The translations under genes and the position numbers were made by a program. Of a DNA stretch of 64,000 nt, positions 62,448 through 64,000 are shown piece by piece. Source of the DNA: Flavobacteriaceae bacterium (GTDB lineage Bacteria > Bacteroidota > Bacteroidia > Flavobacteriales > Flavobacteriaceae); contig JALSVQ010000011.1 in assembly GCA_027073495.1 (NCBI GenBank), forward strand, positions 1 to 64,000, in the 5' to 3' direction. Every line of letters begins with the position of its first letter. The stretch's first letter is position 1. Under the pieces are notes generated by a model that was not told the DNA's origin, did not search any database, and saw only the letters and a list, made by a program, of their open reading frames with translations.

Positions 62448-62963
62448 TTAAGTATAATAAGGTGAAATCATAAGGTAAACCACAACTCCTGAAATAGCAA
62501 CATACAACCAAATTGGAAATGCAATACGCGCTATTTTTTTATGTTTATCAAAATCAGTATTCAAAGCACGTACAAAAGTAATCAAGACCAAAGGCACAAC
62601 TGTTATGGATAAAATAATATGCGATATCAATATAAAGAAATAAATGTATCTTAGCGTACCTTCGCCGCCATAATGTGTGCTTGTACTAGTCATATGGTAA
62701 GCTACATAAAGTACTAAAAAAATAGCCGAGCAAAGCATAGCTGTTTTAATCAAACGCTCGTGGAGTGTTCTTTTTTTATTTTTGATAGCCCACAAAGCAG
62801 CTATTAAAAGAACTGCTGTAAAAGCATTAATACTAGCATATATTGGTGGTAAAAAAGTAAGTGGTGTTGCGTTGGGTATTTTATAGCCAAATAGTATCGC
62901 TACAGCAAGTGGTATTGTTATAGAAAGTATGGTAATAAGCTTGTTGTATTTGTATTTACTCAT
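62448..62963 (-). CDS. DUF420 family membrane protein
   Basis: 171 residues with five membrane helices, starting MSKYKYNKLITILSITIPLAVAILFGYKI. It contains the DUF420 pattern: LPPIYASINAFTAVLLIAALWAIKNKKRTLHERLIKTAM and SHIILSITVVPLVLITFVRAL, with conserved histidines in YHMTSTSTHYGG. The family is linked to cytochrome oxidase assembly (CtaM-like in some firmicutes) and here sits among SCO genes. It overlaps the SCO gene by 8 bp. Confidence 0.9.
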   Translation of the reverse strand: MSKYKYNKLITILSITIPLAVAILFGYKIPNATPLTFLPPIYASINAFTAVLLIAALWAIKNKKRTLHERLIKTAMLCSAIFLVLYVAYHMTSTSTHYGGEGTLRYIYFFILISHIILSITVVPLVLITFVRALNTDFDKHKKIARIAFPIWLYVAISGVVVYLMISPYYT

Positions 62964-63597
62964 CTAATAGTTTCTTTATATCTTCTTTAATCATACGCAT
63001 CGTCTTAGGGTCTAAAGCATCGTAATATACCAATGGATTCTCAAAACCGCCTTGCTTTATCTCTCTAGAGCGTATATTGCCCTCTTTATCTATTAATGCA
63101 AATAAACCAGAGTGTTCAAATTTATCTTCTAGTTTTGGGTTTTCTCCTGCAAAGAGATTAAACCCTTTATTAGCAAGATTATAAATATAGTCTTTGTCTC
63201 CAGTAAGCATATTCCAATTTTTCATACTCACACCTAGCTCTTGCATATGTTGCTTTAGTTTTTCTACCGTATCACGTTCTGGATCTATAGAGATAGAGAC
63301 AATGGCAAACTCTCGGTTGAGTCCAAATTTGTCTTGAAGTTGTAACATGCTTTTATTCATCTTAGGGCAAATACCTCCACAACTCGTAAAGAAAAACTCC
63401 AAAACATAGACCTTACCTTTTAGGTCGGTATTAGTAAATGGTTTGTTCTCTTGATTAGTTAATGTAAATACAGGTGCTTTTCCAATAGTTACCAAATCAT
63501 TATGAGACATTCTTGCCACTATTTTAGGGATAGCATAAATACCAAATAATAAAATAATAAACGATATGCCTATATAAGAATAGTTTTTTTTCTCCAT
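62956..63597 (-). CDS. SCO1/SenC family copper chaperone
   Basis: 213 residues. An N-terminal membrane anchor (YSYIGISFIILLFGIYAI) is followed by a thioredoxin fold with the copper-binding SCGGICPKM (CxxxC) and the distal His in KFEHSGLFALID. SCO proteins load copper into the CuA site of cytochrome c oxidase. It is the central gene of this group, overlapping the DUF420 gene by 8 bp and starting 2 bp after the upstream gene's stop, so all are co-translated. Confidence 0.93.
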   Translation of the reverse strand: MEKKNYSYIGISFIILLFGIYAIPKIVARMSHNDLVTIGKAPVFTLTNQENKPFTNTDLKGKVYVLEFFFTSCGGICPKMNKSMLQLQDKFGLNREFAIVSISIDPERDTVEKLKQHMQELGVSMKNWNMLTGDKDYIYNLANKGFNLFAGENPKLEDKFEHSGLFALIDKEGNIRSREIKQGGFENPLVYYDALDPKTMRMIKEDIKKLLDE

Positions 63598-63599
63598 AA

Positions 63600-64000
63600 T
63601 TACTCTTGTTTTTCTCTATATTGATCTAGCATTTTATCTTCGCGTAATGCATTATTCTTTTTTAATGCCAATCGGTATTCTGCCAATATTATTTTTACAT
63701 CATCTATCATATAGTTATTCAAATCTGCAACCACACGTGCATTATAACCGTAGCGCTGATCTTTCTTACGTCCGCGCAATCCATTTTCTCTACCAATAAT
63801 AAATACCAAATCAATACCAAGCTTTTCATCTAAATTATAAGGCGTTTCTAAATCTGAGAAGAAATTTACTAAGGTTTCATCATCTAAAAACACAAAGTTC
63901 CATTTTTGGGTATCGCTATAACTCGCTAACTTTTTTTTGATTGCCGCCGCTTCAGTTTCCATACCTTTGGGCATCGCCATTACAAACTGTAAACTGTTGT
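63600..64000 (-). CDS. Thioredoxin-like/SCO-type protein (start outside window)
   Basis: At least 133 residues; the frame is open to the window end, so the ATG at 63980 is not the start (NSLQFVM... precedes it). The visible C-terminal part, FVFLDDETLVNFFSDLETPYNLDEKLGIDLVFIIGRENGLRGRKKDQ, has the lay-out of the last half of a thioredoxin-like SCO fold, with the LRGR strand, but the region that would hold CxxxC is off the window. It is upstream of and nearly touching the SCO gene, in the order expected for flavobacterial cytochrome oxidase loci. The family is inferred. Confidence 0.7.
   Translation of the reverse strand, partial: NSLQFVMAMPKGMETEAAAIKKKLASYSDTQKWNFVFLDDETLVNFFSDLETPYNLDEKLGIDLVFIIGRENGLRGRKKDQRYGYNARVVADLNNYMIDDVKIILAEYRLALKKNNALREDKMLDQYREKQE

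Noticed and set aside
62443-62511. N-terminal 23 residues of the CAMC mini-protein frame
   Set aside because: They overlap the DUF420 gene; MKHFLLFLMLIGSYFLEAQ at 62442 is a proper signal start.

Overview
The window is a low-GC chromosomal segment from a member of the Bacteroidota, almost certainly family Flavobacteriaceae. The evidence is internal. There are type IX secretion (T9SS) cargo proteins with type A and type B C-terminal sorting domains and a PorP/SprF partner, and a bamA-ompH-ompH cluster. Promoters follow the Bacteroidota -7 pattern TAnnTTTG and Shine-Dalgarno sequences are mostly weak. I see no rRNA, tRNA, CRISPR array, insertion sequence or prophage; most of the window is core flavobacterial chromosome.

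Layout. 1-3.7 kb: the end of bamA and two Skp/OmpH-type chaperones. 3.7-10 kb: a small HEXXH protein and a very large repeat-built surface protein (about 1,939 residues if joined) that is split by a one-base frameshift. 10-10.7 kb: debris of two decayed genes. 10.7-13.6 kb: rtcB and a divergent WYL-domain regulator whose C-terminus looks like a degenerate phytanoyl-CoA-dioxygenase fold. 13.6-17 kb: a small membrane protein, an Mrp/ApbC and NifU pair (Fe-S delivery), a barrel protein and a PolB-type exonuclease. 17-21.6 kb: a YqhD-like alcohol dehydrogenase, PBP1C and asd. 21.7-26.8 kb: the rimP-nusA-infB operon with an attenuator-like leader. 26.9-30.2 kb: a universal stress protein, two PPK2 polyphosphate kinases and aat. 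30.2-39.4 kb: a PorP/SprF protein, its probable T9SS type B partner (an M43 metalloprotease with three P-domain-like modules) and a giant TraB/GumN protein. 39.5-45.4 kb: an NtrY-like kinase, an enoyl-CoA hydratase, a pentapeptide-repeat protein, the SufT-like/SufE pair and a DPP IV-type peptidase. 45.5-49.3 kb: an iron-complex-type ABC importer and a lipoprotein. 49.3-51.4 kb: yicC-gmk-nadD. 51.7-57.5 kb: a cytochrome c lipoprotein, ComEC, two small proteins, a GH3-family protein and an M23 peptidase. 57.6-62.1 kb: a tatA that is easily missed because it is only 58 codons, an unrecognised secreted protein, an RsmB-type methyltransferase and a T9SS-exported endonuclease I. 62.2-64 kb: cytochrome-oxidase-linked genes (DUF420, SCO and neighbours).

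The most interesting points are: (i) the WYL/PhyH-like fusion facing rtcB across an intergenic region with two inverted repeats; (ii) the rimP-nusA-infB leader, where a 15-codon reading frame with a strong Shine-Dalgarno overlaps an intrinsic-terminator-like hairpin and the rimP start; (iii) a Fur-family-like 7-1-7 palindrome on the sufE promoter; (iv) asd and pbpC lying in the same frame with one stop codon between them; (v) four genes whose -7 box lies only 4-5 nt before the ATG, which predicts leaderless mRNAs. All functional assignments come from reading motifs; no database search was run.
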